Origin: Sphingomonas cavernae
GTDB taxonomy: Bacteria > Pseudomonadota > Alphaproteobacteria > Sphingomonadales > Sphingomonadaceae
Direction of reading: 5' to 3'
Length of the DNA: 64,000 bases
Assembly (NCBI RefSeq): GCF_003590775.1
Contig: NZ_QYUM01000004.1
Location: 434,001-498,000, forward strand
A program made the position numbers and the translations under genes. Positions within the stretch are counted from its first letter, which is position 1, and each line of letters opens with the position of its first letter. Shown here piece by piece: positions 18,177 through 27,493 of this stretch. The notes beneath the pieces were generated by a model. The model was given only the letters and a program-made list of their open reading frames with translations, did no database searches and was not told the DNA's origin.

Positions 18177-19490
18177 TTACTCGGCAGGTGCGAGATTTGC
18201 CGGCGTACGGCCCGTGAGCCGGCGGATAAGCCTTGGGATCGGGCCGTTACGCTCCATCCAGTCCGCATATTCGCGGTAGGCGGGGTCCTGCCCGAGATGT
18301 GCTTCCTCGGTCCGTGCACGCCAGTAATAGACGCCGCTGACGATTGCGAGGATGGCGGTGTTGCGTGCGGCGTCGACGAGGCTGCCCGAGGTGGCGAAGA
18401 AGGGGAGCAGTGAAAGCCACCAGAACAGGTTCTTCGACAGATAGGCGGGGTGCTTGGTCCAGGCATAGGGGCCGTGGGTCAGGATGCCGCGGTGCGTGAG
18501 GTTGGAAAAGCGCAGTCCGAACGCAACCGTCGCCCAGGCATAGATGGCGGTGAGCAGCACCAGCGCAAGCCCCGTCCCCACCAGCAACACCGGATAATTG
18601 GCGAACCACATCGCCCAGTCGCCCGCGGCCTTGTGATGGTCGAGCGGGCCGCCGGGATTCATCAGGATGAAGGGCGGGTAGCAGATCAACGCGGCTGTCC
18701 AGCCCGCTGCATAAGGGTTGGCCGAGCGGATATGCGCGTCGAGCGGCTTCATCGTCAGCGCATAGCCGACGGTTGCGAACATCACGTCGACGACGAACAT
18801 GCCTGTGATGAGCCAGTTGATCATCGGCACCGGCCCCGACAATATCTCCGCCATCGGCGCGCGGACGAAATCGCCGAATCCGCCGGGCACGATCGAGATC
18901 ATGAAGGCGAGGAAGAAGGCCTTCACCGCCCAGGCGCGGAAATGGTCGTAAAGCTTCTCGGGGTCGGCCACGCCCTGCCCCGCGAGCCATTGCCCGAAAA
19001 TCCAGGCGCCGTCGCGCGGATCCTTCAGGCGGCGATCGAGCCAAAGCACATAGGGGATGGACAGCCCCACAAGCCACGGAGCAACGGTAGCCAGCACCGA
19101 CATGGAGAACTGGTAGCCGCCCTCCCAATACCAGCGCCCGATGCAGTAAATCACCGCGATGAGGCCCCAGGTCGCCCAGAGCCCGGCGATCTTGCTGATG
19201 CTGATGTCGAGCGTCTCGGAAAGCGGCTTGGGCAATGCGGACCAGTCAATGCCCGTCGAGGGATTGCGGTGGACGCGATCGACGAGCAGCGACCAGACCA
19301 CCATCGGCAGCGCGCACCAGAACACCGCCATCAGCGCCGAGTTGGGCCCATCCATGCCGAACTGCCGCGCGATCGCGATCCATGCGAACAACCCCGCAAG
19401 CCCCGCCACACCCACGCCGTGGCTCACCGCCGAGCGCGGGCGCGGATCGGCGATCGCGGCTTCGGCCTCGATCTGGGCGTGGGCATTCAT
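18177..19490 (-). CDS. Membrane protein with ICMT/NnrU-like methyltransferase domain
   Basis: 437 residues, ten or so membrane segments. The last third carries the isoprenylcysteine carboxyl methyltransferase-like signature: HGPYAWTKHPAYLSKNLFWW followed by a helix hairpin and ARTEEAHLGQDPAYREY, residues that bind S-adenosylmethionine in the superfamily. The N-terminal two thirds have no assignment. Substrate unknown; bacterial members act on lipids or are uncharacterised. The neighbouring genes on this strand are the amidase upstream and the tandem-domain secreted protein downstream, each with its own gap. Confidence 0.75.
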   Translation of the reverse strand: MNAHAQIEAEAAIADPRPRSAVSHGVGVAGLAGLFAWIAIARQFGMDGPNSALMAVFWCALPMVVWSLLVDRVHRNPSTGIDWSALPKPLSETLDISISKIAGLWATWGLIAVIYCIGRWYWEGGYQFSMSVLATVAPWLVGLSIPYVLWLDRRLKDPRDGAWIFGQWLAGQGVADPEKLYDHFRAWAVKAFFLAFMISIVPGGFGDFVRAPMAEILSGPVPMINWLITGMFVVDVMFATVGYALTMKPLDAHIRSANPYAAGWTAALICYPPFILMNPGGPLDHHKAAGDWAMWFANYPVLLVGTGLALVLLTAIYAWATVAFGLRFSNLTHRGILTHGPYAWTKHPAYLSKNLFWWLSLLPFFATSGSLVDAARNTAILAIVSGVYYWRARTEEAHLGQDPAYREYADWMERNGPIPRLIRRLTGRTPANLAPAE

Positions 19491-19579
19491 GGTACCCGCT
19501 TAACCCGCAATGGTTAGCGCGGAGTGAAGGCGGTGAGGCTCCACAGCTAGCCCTGTCTGAACCAATTCGGAATCAAGCG

Positions 19580-19666
19580 CCGAGTACCCCGGTGAAGGCC
19601 GGGGTCCAGAGTGGCAGGCTGCGGTGCGTGTTACTCCTGGACCCCGGCCTTCGCCGGGGTACTCGG
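19580..19666. repeat. Near-perfect palindromic repeat
   Basis: Left arm CCGAGTACCCCGG-TGAA-GGCCGGGGTCCAG and right arm CTGGACCCCGGCC-TTCG-CCGGGGTACTCGG are near-perfect reverse complements over about 30 bases around a 26-base centre; each arm also folds alone. It lies in the 209-base gap between the amidase and the ICMT-like gene. Nothing else is visible there. Confidence 0.75.
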
Positions 19667-19699
19667 TAGTGCGTCAGATTAAGCACATGACGCTCCAGC

Positions 19700-20560
19700 T
19701 CAAGACGACGGGCGCAGCGCGCCCCGCGCCAGATGCGTTTCGATTGCGCGCGCGGTGCCGCGCGCGATCCGGGCGCGGCCCTGTTCGGAGAAGAGGAATT
19801 TGGTGTCCGCCTCGTTGCTCAGATAGCCGGTTTCGAACAGCACCGAGGGTGTATCGGGCGCCTTGAGCACCACCAGCGAGGCGAAGCGGTGATAGAGCGT
19901 GCGGAAGGGCATATAGGTCGATGCCTCGCGGTGCAGCAGCTCGGCAAAACGCGTCGAAGCATCCATCGTCTCGCGCTGCGACAGGTCGATCAGGATCGCG
20001 CTGACCGCCTGACTCTGCCGGCCGAGATTGACGCCGCCCAGCATGTCGGCGCTGTTCTCGCGCGCCGCCAGCCGCGCAGCCTCGCGGTCGGAGGCGACCT
20101 CGGACAATGTGTAGAGCGTCGCGCCGCTTGCCTCGGGATTTTCGGCGCTGTCGGCGTGGATCGAAAGAAACAGGTCTGCCTTCAATTGCCGCGCAATCTC
20201 GTAGCGCTGGGGCAGCGCGATGAAATGGTCGTCGTCGCGGGTCAGCGCCACACGGACGCGGCCCGACCGGATCAGCTCGTCACGGATCGCACGCGCGACG
20301 GCGAGCGTCGCGGCTTTTTCGCGTTCGCCACTATGCGGTGAGATCGCGCCGGGATCGTGCCCGCCATGGCCGGCATCGAGCACAACGAGCGGCCGCCCCT
20401 CGGGCCCCGATATCTCGGGCAAAGGCGGCGCCGGCCTTGGCGCGCCGAGTGCGAGGGTGATGTTGTAACGGCTGCGTGGTTCGGGCGCCTCGCCGCATCC
20501 TGCACACAGCGCGGCCAACAGCAGCGACAGCCCCATCGCGCGCCGCTTGCCCAAGATCAC
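19700..20560 (-). CDS. N-acetylmuramoyl-L-alanine amidase (Amidase_3)
   Basis: 286 residues. Zinc ligands and catalytic acids are visible in VVLDAGHGGHDPGAI, SIHADSAENPEASGATLY and LFETGYLSNEAD. It cleaves the bond between N-acetylmuramic acid and the stem peptide in the periplasm during cell separation or remodelling. The N terminus is a hydrophobic export signal ending LCAGC, possibly a lipobox with an unusual residue at -3. GTG at 20560 is preferred because GGGAG lies six bases upstream. It is divergent from rne over 466 bases. Confidence 0.88.
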   Translation of the reverse strand: MILGKRRAMGLSLLLAALCAGCGEAPEPRSRYNITLALGAPRPAPPLPEISGPEGRPLVVLDAGHGGHDPGAISPHSGEREKAATLAVARAIRDELIRSGRVRVALTRDDDHFIALPQRYEIARQLKADLFLSIHADSAENPEASGATLYTLSEVASDREAARLAARENSADMLGGVNLGRQSQAVSAILIDLSQRETMDASTRFAELLHREASTYMPFRTLYHRFASLVVLKAPDTPSVLFETGYLSNEADTKFLFSEQGRARIARGTARAIETHLARGALRPSS

Positions 20561-21026
20561 TGGAAGCTCCCCGCCAAAATCCCCATATTTGCGAAATGGC
20601 AGGCAATGCGCGCGGAATCGAGCGAAAACTTCGTTGGCCCGTGCCGCGTCCGCCCGCGAGCACCGCGAAGATGAACGGCTTTTTGTTGCCCCTGCTGCCG
20701 TGCGATGCTAGCGGTGCACGTTGCCGACGAACCCTTAGGGTACGCACGGCGGTTTTGGGATCGTCCTTCGGGACGACAATTTCAGGTTGACGCTTGCATG
20801 AGGCATTTCTCCCCCGCACCGCATTCCGGCCGATGGGCCGGCAATGCTTCGGGCTTGGGGGCGGTTCCGGCGATGATTGCCGGACGTGCGCACGCAGCAA
20901 CAGCACCACTTTACACTGCAACCCGGGCGAACGCGACGCGGAGTGAAGCTTTCCGCGCGCCGTCCCCACAATTTGGCGCGCCGCCGGCCTTGAGTGCCGG
21001 CATCGGGCGCGCCCGGAGTATTTTTA
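20561..21026 (+). promoter_or_regulatory. Long structured 5' leader region of rne
   Basis: 466 bases without a convincing gene. Four hairpins can be read: 20761-20776 (TCGTCC-TTCG-GGACGA), 20821-20847 (GCATT plus CCGGCC with GATG loop), 20866-20884 (TCCGGC and GCCGGA), and 20975-21013, where GGCGCGCC and GCCGGC each pair with identical downstream copies and end one base before the CGGAG ribosome site. RNase E genes are commonly autoregulated through their leader RNA, so this is a plausible cis-acting control region. The promoter and transcript start are not identified. Confidence 0.5.
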
Positions 21027-23702
21027 ATGACCATGCGCATGCTGATCGACGCGCGCCACCGGGAAGAGACCCGCGTGGCCGTCGTCAAGGGAAACCGGAT
21101 TGAGGAGTTCGATTTCGAGTCCGCCGAGCACAAACAGCTCAAGGGCAATATCTATCTCGCCAAGGTAACCAGAGTCGAACCGTCGCTCCAGGCGGCTTTT
21201 GTCGACTATGGCGGCAATCGCCACGGTTTCCTGGCCTTCAGCGAAATCCACCCCGACTACTACCAGATCCCCAAGGAAGACCGTGAAGCGCTGCTTCGCG
21301 AGGAGGCCGAGCACGCCGCCGAGGAAGAAGCTCTGCGCGCCAAGCACGAAGATGCCGAGGACGAGGAGCACGAGGGCGAGGACGGCGAGCATAATGACGG
21401 CTTCGAAGACGTCGACAATGGCGACCCCGTCGATGAAGAGGGCGAAGGCGAAAACGAAAGCGACGCAGAGGGTGGCGAACCCCGCCGCGGCCGTAAGCGT
21501 GGCCGCGCGCAGGCCGATGACGGTGCGGTCGAGGCGCTCCGCCAGAAGCGCATGGCGCTGCGCCGCCGCTACAAGATCCAGGACGTCATTCGCCGCCGTC
21601 AGGTGCTGCTCGTCCAGGTCGTGAAGGAAGAGCGCGGCAACAAGGGCGCCGCGCTGACCACCTATCTCTCGCTCGCCGGCCGCTACTGCGTGCTGATGCC
21701 CAACACGTCGAATGGCGGCGGCATCAGCCGCAAGATCTCCAATGCCGGTGACCGCAAGCGCCTGAAGTCGATCATGGCGGACCTCAAGCTGCCCAGCTCG
21801 ATGGGCTGCATCGTCCGTACCGCCGGGCTCCAGCGCACCAAGACCGAGATCAAGCGCGATTTCGATTATCTGGCGCGACTGTGGGACGAGATCCGCGAAA
21901 ACACGCTTGCCGCGACCGCGCCCGCGCTGGTCTACGGCGACAGCGACCTGATCAAGCGCGCGATCCGCGACATCTACAACCGCGACATCGAGGAAGTGAT
22001 CGTCGAGGGCGAGGAAGGCTATCGCCAGGCGAAGGACTTCATGAAGCTGCTGATGCCCAGCCATGCCCGGCGGGTGCAGCCTTATTCGGACGCTGTGCCG
22101 CTGTTCCAGCGATCCAATGTCGAGGATCAGCTCGCCGCGATGTACAACCCGACGGTCCAGCTCAAGTCGGGTGGCTATCTCGTGATCAATCCGACCGAGG
22201 CGCTGGTCTCGATCGACATCAACTCGGGGCGGTCTACGCGCGAGCATGGCATCGAGCAGACCGCGGTCGCGACCAACCTCGAAGCCGCACACGAAATCGC
22301 GCGCCAGTTGCGCCTGCGCGACATGGCCGGCCTCGTCGTCATCGACTTCATCGACATGGAGAACAACTCCAACGTCCGTAAGGTCGAGAAGGCAATGAAG
22401 GCCGCGCTCGCCAATGACCGTGCGCGCATCCAGGTCGGCAGGATCAGCTCGTTCGGGCTGATGGAAATGAGCCGCCAGCGCTTGCGCACCGGCGTGCTCG
22501 AAGCCTCGACGCGCCAGTGCCCGCATTGCGAGGGCACCGGACTGGTGCGTACCGCATCGTCGGCGGGTCTGTCGGCACTGCGTATGCTCGAGGACGAGGC
22601 CGCACGCGGTCGTGGCAGCCGATTGACGCTGCGCGCGAGCCAGGAAGCGACGATCTACGTGCTCAACCGTAAGCGCGCCGAACTCGCGGAGATCGAGGAT
22701 CGTTACGGCGTGACCATCGACATCCTGCCCGACGGTGAAACCGAGGGTGCACGGATGAGCGTCGAATCGAGCGGCCCGCCGCCCGAACATGCGCCGCGCT
22801 TCGCCCCTGTCATCGTCGAGGAAGACGAGGATCTTCCGATCGAGGAGGACGAAGAGGAAGAAGAGGAAGAGGCCGAGGAGACCGAGGGCAGCCGGGAAGA
22901 ACGCGCCGAGCGCGAACGCGAAGGCGGACGCCGCCGTCGGCGCCGCGGCCGCGGCCGGCGTGGTCGCCGCGAGGAGGGCGAAGGCCGCTCCGACGCAGAG
23001 ATCGCGACCGAAACCGAGGCAGCCGCCGAAGCCGAAGCCGAGACTGAGGGCGAGCCCGCAGAGGCTCACGCGGAAGCCGTGCAATCGTCCGAGGACGAGG
23101 AAGGACGTGAAGCCAAGCGTCGTCGCAACCGTCGCGGTCGTCGCGGCGGACGCCGCCGGCGCGAGGGCGAGGCGCAGGACGAGGCTGGCGAAGCCGCCGA
23201 CGGCCAAGCCGAAGCCGAAGCCGAAGCCGAAGCCCCTGCCGAGCCCGAGGCTGCGGAAGCCGCACCTGAGCCAGTGGCTGAGGAAAAGCCCAAGCGCACG
23301 CGCCGCCGTCCCAAGGCCGAGGCGAAAGCCGAAGCCGTCATCGAGGCTGCGCCCGTAACCGAGGCCGAACAGCCCGAGCCCGTCGCAGAGCCCGAAGCCG
23401 AGGCAGCGCCTGCCAAGCCCAAGCGTACGCGCAAGAAAAAGGCCGACGTGGAAGCTGAGCAGCCAGCGCCCGAGCCCGTGCCCGCCGCGGAGCCCGAAGC
23501 CGAGGCAGCGCCGGCCAAGCCCAAGCGCACGCGCAAGAAAGCCGCACCGAAGGTCGAGACGCCCGAGCCTGTGGCTGCGGCCCCGGCAGCGGCTGAATCC
23601 GAAGAGCCGGCGGTTGCGTCCGCCGCAAACGATGCAGCGGATGAAGGCGACGATTCTCCCCGCCGCGGTTGGTGGCAACGAACCTTTGGCGGGCAGGAAT
23701 AA
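21027..23702 (+). CDS. rne: Ribonuclease E/G family endoribonuclease
   Basis: 891 residues. The catalytic half has the S1 start (ANYGGNRHGFLAF-like, here VDYGGNRHGFLAFSEIHPDYYQIP), an acidic insertion of about 90 residues within S1 that is typical of alphaproteobacteria, and the RNase-H-like core with LVVIDFIDMENNSN. The zinc-link CPHC is near residue 498 and mediates tetramerisation. After about residue 600 the protein is disordered: acidic, Arg-rich (RRRRRGRGRRGRR) and Ala/Glu/Pro-rich blocks with repeated AKPKRTRKK elements, the usual scaffold for RNA and degradosome partners. It initiates mRNA decay and processes rRNA and tRNA. GGAG lies eight bases before ATG 21027. Confidence 0.95.
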   Translation: MTMRMLIDARHREETRVAVVKGNRIEEFDFESAEHKQLKGNIYLAKVTRVEPSLQAAFVDYGGNRHGFLAFSEIHPDYYQIPKEDREALLREEAEHAAEEEALRAKHEDAEDEEHEGEDGEHNDGFEDVDNGDPVDEEGEGENESDAEGGEPRRGRKRGRAQADDGAVEALRQKRMALRRRYKIQDVIRRRQVLLVQVVKEERGNKGAALTTYLSLAGRYCVLMPNTSNGGGISRKISNAGDRKRLKSIMADLKLPSSMGCIVRTAGLQRTKTEIKRDFDYLARLWDEIRENTLAATAPALVYGDSDLIKRAIRDIYNRDIEEVIVEGEEGYRQAKDFMKLLMPSHARRVQPYSDAVPLFQRSNVEDQLAAMYNPTVQLKSGGYLVINPTEALVSIDINSGRSTREHGIEQTAVATNLEAAHEIARQLRLRDMAGLVVIDFIDMENNSNVRKVEKAMKAALANDRARIQVGRISSFGLMEMSRQRLRTGVLEASTRQCPHCEGTGLVRTASSAGLSALRMLEDEAARGRGSRLTLRASQEATIYVLNRKRAELAEIEDRYGVTIDILPDGETEGARMSVESSGPPPEHAPRFAPVIVEEDEDLPIEEDEEEEEEEAEETEGSREERAEREREGGRRRRRRGRGRRGRREEGEGRSDAEIATETEAAAEAEAETEGEPAEAHAEAVQSSEDEEGREAKRRRNRRGRRGGRRRREGEAQDEAGEAADGQAEAEAEAEAPAEPEAAEAAPEPVAEEKPKRTRRRPKAEAKAEAVIEAAPVTEAEQPEPVAEPEAEAAPAKPKRTRKKKADVEAEQPAPEPVPAAEPEAEAAPAKPKRTRKKAAPKVETPEPVAAAPAAAESEEPAVASAANDAADEGDDSPRRGWWQRTFGGQE

Positions 23703-23719
23703 ACTTCCGATGTCGGAAG

Positions 23720-23746
23720 GGTGCGGTCGTTCGGCCGCACCCTTTC
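23720..23746 (+). terminator. Rho-independent terminator of rne
   Basis: Stem GGGTGCGG/CCGCACCC with an eight-base loop followed by TTT, starting 18 bases after the rne stop. A smaller perfect hairpin (CTTCCGA/TCGGAAG, 23705-23720) lies directly before it. Confidence 0.75.
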
Positions 23747-23800
23747 CGGAACCCTGCTTTTCATCGGCGGTTCATGTGCGGGGGAAGAGGTAGAGGGCAA

Positions 23801-25174
23801 ATGGCCATTCAATCCCGCTCCCTGGTGCACGTGTTTCGCGCTACCATTGCGTTGCTCGTTTCGCTGGTGCTGCTCGTCCAGCCCGCAATGGCGCAATCGA
23901 TCCTGCGCGACGCGGAGACCGAAGCGGTGCTCGACGAGATGTCAGCGCCGCTGATCAAGGCCGCCGGGCTCGACCCCCGCAACGTCAAGGTCGTGCTGAT
24001 CGGCGATCCTTCGATCAACGCGTTCGTCGCGGGCGGCCAGATCGTTTACATGAATTCGGGCACCATCATGCAGGCGGACAACGCCAATGAGGTGCAGGGC
24101 GTGATCGCGCACGAACTCGGCCACATCGTCGGCGGGCACATCATCCGCTCGTCCGAGGGGATGAAGACCGCAACGGGAATCACGATCCTGAGCCTGCTCG
24201 CAGGGATCGCCGCGGTCGCAGTAGGCGCAGGCGAAGCGGGCATGGGGATCATGGCCGCAGGGCAGCAGGCCGCGCTCGGCAAATATCTGGCGTTCAGCCG
24301 TACCCAGGAGTCCTCGGCCGACGCCGCGGGCGTCGACTATCTCGAAAAGGCGGGGATCAGCGGCAAGGGCTCGCTCGCCTTTTTCAAGCGCATCCAGAAC
24401 CTCGAATATCGGCTCGCGATCCCGCAGGACGACAGCTATGGCCGCACCCACCCGCTGAGCGGTGAACGTCTTGCGGTGCTCGAACACCAGTACAAGTCAT
24501 CGCCCAACTGGGACAAGCCGACAGACCCGGGACTGGAAGAGCGTTTCGAACGCATCAAGGCCAAGCTGAAGGGCTTCGCCTCGGATCCCAAGGACACGTT
24601 GCGCGACTATCCCGAACGCGACAAGACCGAGCCCGCGCGTTATGCGCGCGCCTATGCGTGGCACAAATCGGCTTATCCCGACAAAGCGCTCGAAGAGGTC
24701 AACGCGCTGCTCGCAGCGCATCCGCACGACCCCTATTATCTCGAGCTCAAGGGGCAGATTCTGCTCGAATCGGGCAAGCCCAATGAGGCGCTGCCGGCGT
24801 TGCGCGAAGCGGTAGACCGCACGCGTGCGCAGCCGCTGATCTCCGCGCTTTTCGGCCATGCGCTGATCGCGACCGAGGATCCGAAGAATTTCGAAGAGGC
24901 GCGCACCGTATTGCGCGCCGCGGTGACGCGCGACAACGACAATCCCTTCGCCTGGTATCAACTGGGCGTCGTCTACGAGCGTGAGGGCGACCTGCCGCGC
25001 GCGCAACTCGCGACCGCCGAGCGCTATAATCTGGAAGGGCGTTCGCAGCTCGCGCTTGCCAATGCCCGTCAGGCGATGCAGGGGATCAAGGAAGGCACGC
25101 CGGACTGGCTTCGCGCACAGGATATCGCGATGGTCTCGGAGGCCGCAGTGCATGAGGAACGCCGGAAGCGGTGA
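23801..25174 (+). CDS. M48 family metalloprotease with TPR region (BepA-like)
   Basis: 457 residues with a signal peptide ending PAMAQ. The zinc site HELGHIVGGH begins at His104 and the third ligand lies in the ESSADAAGVDYL segment. The C-terminal half (about 270-457) is made of TPR-like helices. The arrangement matches periplasmic M48-TPR proteins that monitor outer-membrane protein assembly. ATG 23801 was chosen because it precedes the signal peptide and has AGAGGG close upstream. It overlaps nothing but is followed after two bases by the DsbA-like gene, so the two are cotranscribed. Confidence 0.9.
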   Translation: MAIQSRSLVHVFRATIALLVSLVLLVQPAMAQSILRDAETEAVLDEMSAPLIKAAGLDPRNVKVVLIGDPSINAFVAGGQIVYMNSGTIMQADNANEVQGVIAHELGHIVGGHIIRSSEGMKTATGITILSLLAGIAAVAVGAGEAGMGIMAAGQQAALGKYLAFSRTQESSADAAGVDYLEKAGISGKGSLAFFKRIQNLEYRLAIPQDDSYGRTHPLSGERLAVLEHQYKSSPNWDKPTDPGLEERFERIKAKLKGFASDPKDTLRDYPERDKTEPARYARAYAWHKSAYPDKALEEVNALLAAHPHDPYYLELKGQILLESGKPNEALPALREAVDRTRAQPLISALFGHALIATEDPKNFEEARTVLRAAVTRDNDNPFAWYQLGVVYEREGDLPRAQLATAERYNLEGRSQLALANARQAMQGIKEGTPDWLRAQDIAMVSEAAVHEERRKR

Positions 25175-25176
25175 AT

Positions 25177-25923
25177 ATGACCAAGGGAAAATCGATCATG
25201 ATCGCTGTTGCCGCGTTTCTTGCGGGTGCCGCGGGCACCGCGCTCGCCACGGGCGCGCTGACCTCCACGCCGCAGGTGAGCGACGCCGAACGCGCCAAGA
25301 TCGAGGCGGTGGTGCGCGACTATATCCTCACGCATCCCGAGATCATCCCGCAGGCGATCGAGAAGCTGCAGAACCGCGAGGTTGCCAAGTCGATCGACAC
25401 CCACCGCAAGGCGATCGAGACGCCCTTCGCGTCGGCCTGGGCGGGCAATCCCAACGGCAATGCCACGCTCGCCGTCTTTTTCGACTATGCCTGCGGCTTC
25501 TGCCGCAAGAGCCTTCCCGATATCGAGCGGCTGCTGAAGGAGGACAAGAACCTCAAGATCGTCTTCCGCGAGCTGCCCATTCTGAGCGAAGACAGCGAAA
25601 AGGCCGCACGCGTGAGCCTCGCCGCCGCCGAACAGGGCAAGTTCAAGCATTTCCACGATGCACTCTATGCGTCGGGCCGCCCGAGCGCGGCCGCGGTCGA
25701 GAAGGCATCGCGCGACGTCGGTCTCGACGCCCGCACCGTCGAGACCGCGATCGGCTCCGAAGCCGTTCAGAACGAGATCGACAGCAATGTCGCGGTGGCG
25801 CGTTCGCTTGGCTTCAGCGGCACGCCGAGCTGGGTCGTGGGCGATCAGGTGCTCAACGGCGCGGTGGGTTACGAGGCGTTGAAGGAAGCGATCGCAGAGG
25901 CGCGCAAGTCCTCGGGCGACTGA
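25177..25923 (+). CDS. DsbA-family thiol:disulfide oxidoreductase
   Basis: 248 residues. An N-terminal membrane anchor or signal (MIAVAAFLAGAAGTALA) precedes a helical segment and a thioredoxin fold with the active site CGFC at Cys106/Cys109 in FFDYACGFCRKSLP; the cis-proline is in GTPSWVV. It resembles Com1/ScsC-like periplasmic oxidoreductases. It starts two bases after the M48 protease stop, suggesting joint work in envelope protein folding. GGAAG sits eight bases upstream of ATG 25177; a GTG at 25171 is less well spaced. Confidence 0.9.
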   Translation: MTKGKSIMIAVAAFLAGAAGTALATGALTSTPQVSDAERAKIEAVVRDYILTHPEIIPQAIEKLQNREVAKSIDTHRKAIETPFASAWAGNPNGNATLAVFFDYACGFCRKSLPDIERLLKEDKNLKIVFRELPILSEDSEKAARVSLAAAEQGKFKHFHDALYASGRPSAAAVEKASRDVGLDARTVETAIGSEAVQNEIDSNVAVARSLGFSGTPSWVVGDQVLNGAVGYEALKEAIAEARKSSGD

Positions 25924-25965
25924 ACGCTGTTCCTAATGCAGCCAGCGTAAAATCTGACCGATATC

Positions 25966-26046
25966 GGTGCTCCGGGCTTGCCCCAGCCCATGCCGAAAGC
26001 GGCAAGGCGGCCGGACAAATGGGCTCCTGCTTTCGCAGGAGCACCG
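25966..26046. repeat. Palindromic intergenic repeat, family A copy 2
   Basis: Second copy of the element at 3119-3200. It begins with GGTGCTCCGGGCTTGCCCC and ends with GGGCTCCTGCTTTCGCAGGA and GCACCG; the centre differs. It lies between the convergent DsbA-like and histidine kinase genes. The remainder of that 205-base gap shows nothing. Confidence 0.75.
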
Positions 26047-26128
26047 AACCCGAATCGACGTATCGTGGTCCAGAATATTGCACTTGGGTTGAAGCATTTG
26101 CTGTCGCCCGGCTACGACCAAACAATCT

Positions 26129-27493
26129 CTAGACCGGCAACCACAGGCGCGCCCGAAGGCCGCCCCCTTCGCGGTTGGCCAGCGTCAGCCGTCCGCCATG
26201 CTGGAGCGCGATCGCGCGCGCCAGCGCTAGGCCTAACCCCGTGCCGCCGGTTTCGCGGCTGCGCGATTCCTCGAGCCGCGTGAAGGGCTGGAACATCGCC
26301 TCGATCCGGTCTTCGGGAATGCCGGGGCCGTCATCGTCGATCGTGGTGACCACGCCGCCGTCTTCGGAACCCACCGCAACCACCGCTCGCCCGCCATATT
26401 TGACCGCGTTGTCGATGAGGTTGCGCACCGCGCGCGTGATCAGCGTGGGTCGGATCGTAACGGTCGTGCGCGGCGCCTCGGCGAGGCTTACGTCCGCGCC
26501 GAGCGCCTGGAAGTCGTCGACCACCGAATCGAGCAGCGCACCAAGATCGACCCTGGTTTCGGCCTCACTGGGCCGTCCCAGCCGCGCGAGCGAGAGAATG
26601 TCGTCGAGCGTGCGGTTCATTTCCTCGATCGTGCCCGCGGCACGGTCGCGCTCACCCTCGTCGTCAATTCCCTCCACGCGCAGGCGCAGCGAGGCGAGCG
26701 GCGTCCGGAGATCGTGCCCGATCGCGCCAAGCATCCGGTCCTTCTCATCGAGCATGCCCGCGATGCGCGTGCGCATGCCGTTATATGCGGCGATCAGCCG
26801 GCGGACGTCGCCGGGACCGCTTTCGGGCACCGCCGTGCCGCCTTCGGCGCTGCGGAAGGATTCGACCGCGCCGGTAAGCTGCTGGAGCGGGCGCGCAATC
26901 CGCCTGCCGATCCAAAGCACGGGGACGAGCATCACCGCATAGAGGATCAGCGTCTGCGCGATCAGCCAGAAGATGAAGCGATTGTCGCGATAGGGCAGTT
27001 TCGCGGTCGCGCTGATCCAGCGCCCGGGCGCCACCTGCGCGGTGACCACCAGCGTAGGCCGCGGGCCACGGTCATCGCCGATCACCGCGCGGCGCGCCTG
27101 CGTCATGCGTTGAAGCCGGTCGCCGCGGTGGATGTCGCCTTCGGCCGCCTCGATGCGCAGCACCGGAATTTCGAGTTCGGCAAAGGCCGCGCGCGCGCGA
27201 TCGGCGATATCCTTGCGCGGCCGCATGTTCGGGCCGATCACGCTTTGCTGGTTCAGTCGAATCCCGCGCCACGCGGGAAGATGATGAAAGCGCCGCTCGA
27301 CGGGCTGTCCCGCGCGATCGCGTTCGACCGCGTCGATCAGTCGCGCAATCGTTGGCGCGCTGACCTGCGTTAGCACCAGCCGCTCTCGCTCACGCAGCGC
27401 CAGCGCGAAATTGATCGCCTGCGCCACGAGCAATGCGATCGCCATCAACAGCGCGATCTGCCCGGAAAGGCTGCTGGGCCAGAGCCGCCTCAC
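26129..27493 (-). CDS. Sensor histidine kinase, EnvZ-like
   Basis: 454 residues: membrane segment 1 (about 10-30), a periplasmic domain of roughly 150 residues, membrane segment 2, HAMP domain, then HisKA with His260 in AIGHDLRTPLASL and an ATPase domain with RNLIDNAVKYGG, DDGPGIPEDRIEAMFQPF and GGTGLGLALA. It autophosphorylates and signals to the response regulator encoded immediately upstream, whose stop overlaps its GTG start by four bases (GTGA). The signal sensed is unknown. Confidence 0.92.
   Translation of the reverse strand: MRRLWPSSLSGQIALLMAIALLVAQAINFALALRERERLVLTQVSAPTIARLIDAVERDRAGQPVERRFHHLPAWRGIRLNQQSVIGPNMRPRKDIADRARAAFAELEIPVLRIEAAEGDIHRGDRLQRMTQARRAVIGDDRGPRPTLVVTAQVAPGRWISATAKLPYRDNRFIFWLIAQTLILYAVMLVPVLWIGRRIARPLQQLTGAVESFRSAEGGTAVPESGPGDVRRLIAAYNGMRTRIAGMLDEKDRMLGAIGHDLRTPLASLRLRVEGIDDEGERDRAAGTIEEMNRTLDDILSLARLGRPSEAETRVDLGALLDSVVDDFQALGADVSLAEAPRTTVTIRPTLITRAVRNLIDNAVKYGGRAVVAVGSEDGGVVTTIDDDGPGIPEDRIEAMFQPFTRLEESRSRETGGTGLGLALARAIALQHGGRLTLANREGGGLRARLWLPV

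Noticed and set aside
21024-23678. An 884-codon open frame antisense to rne
   Set aside because: It mirrors the rne coding strand. GC-rich codon bias removes stops from the complementary frame, and no ribosome site or plausible domain is present. The rne translation shows all catalytic motifs.
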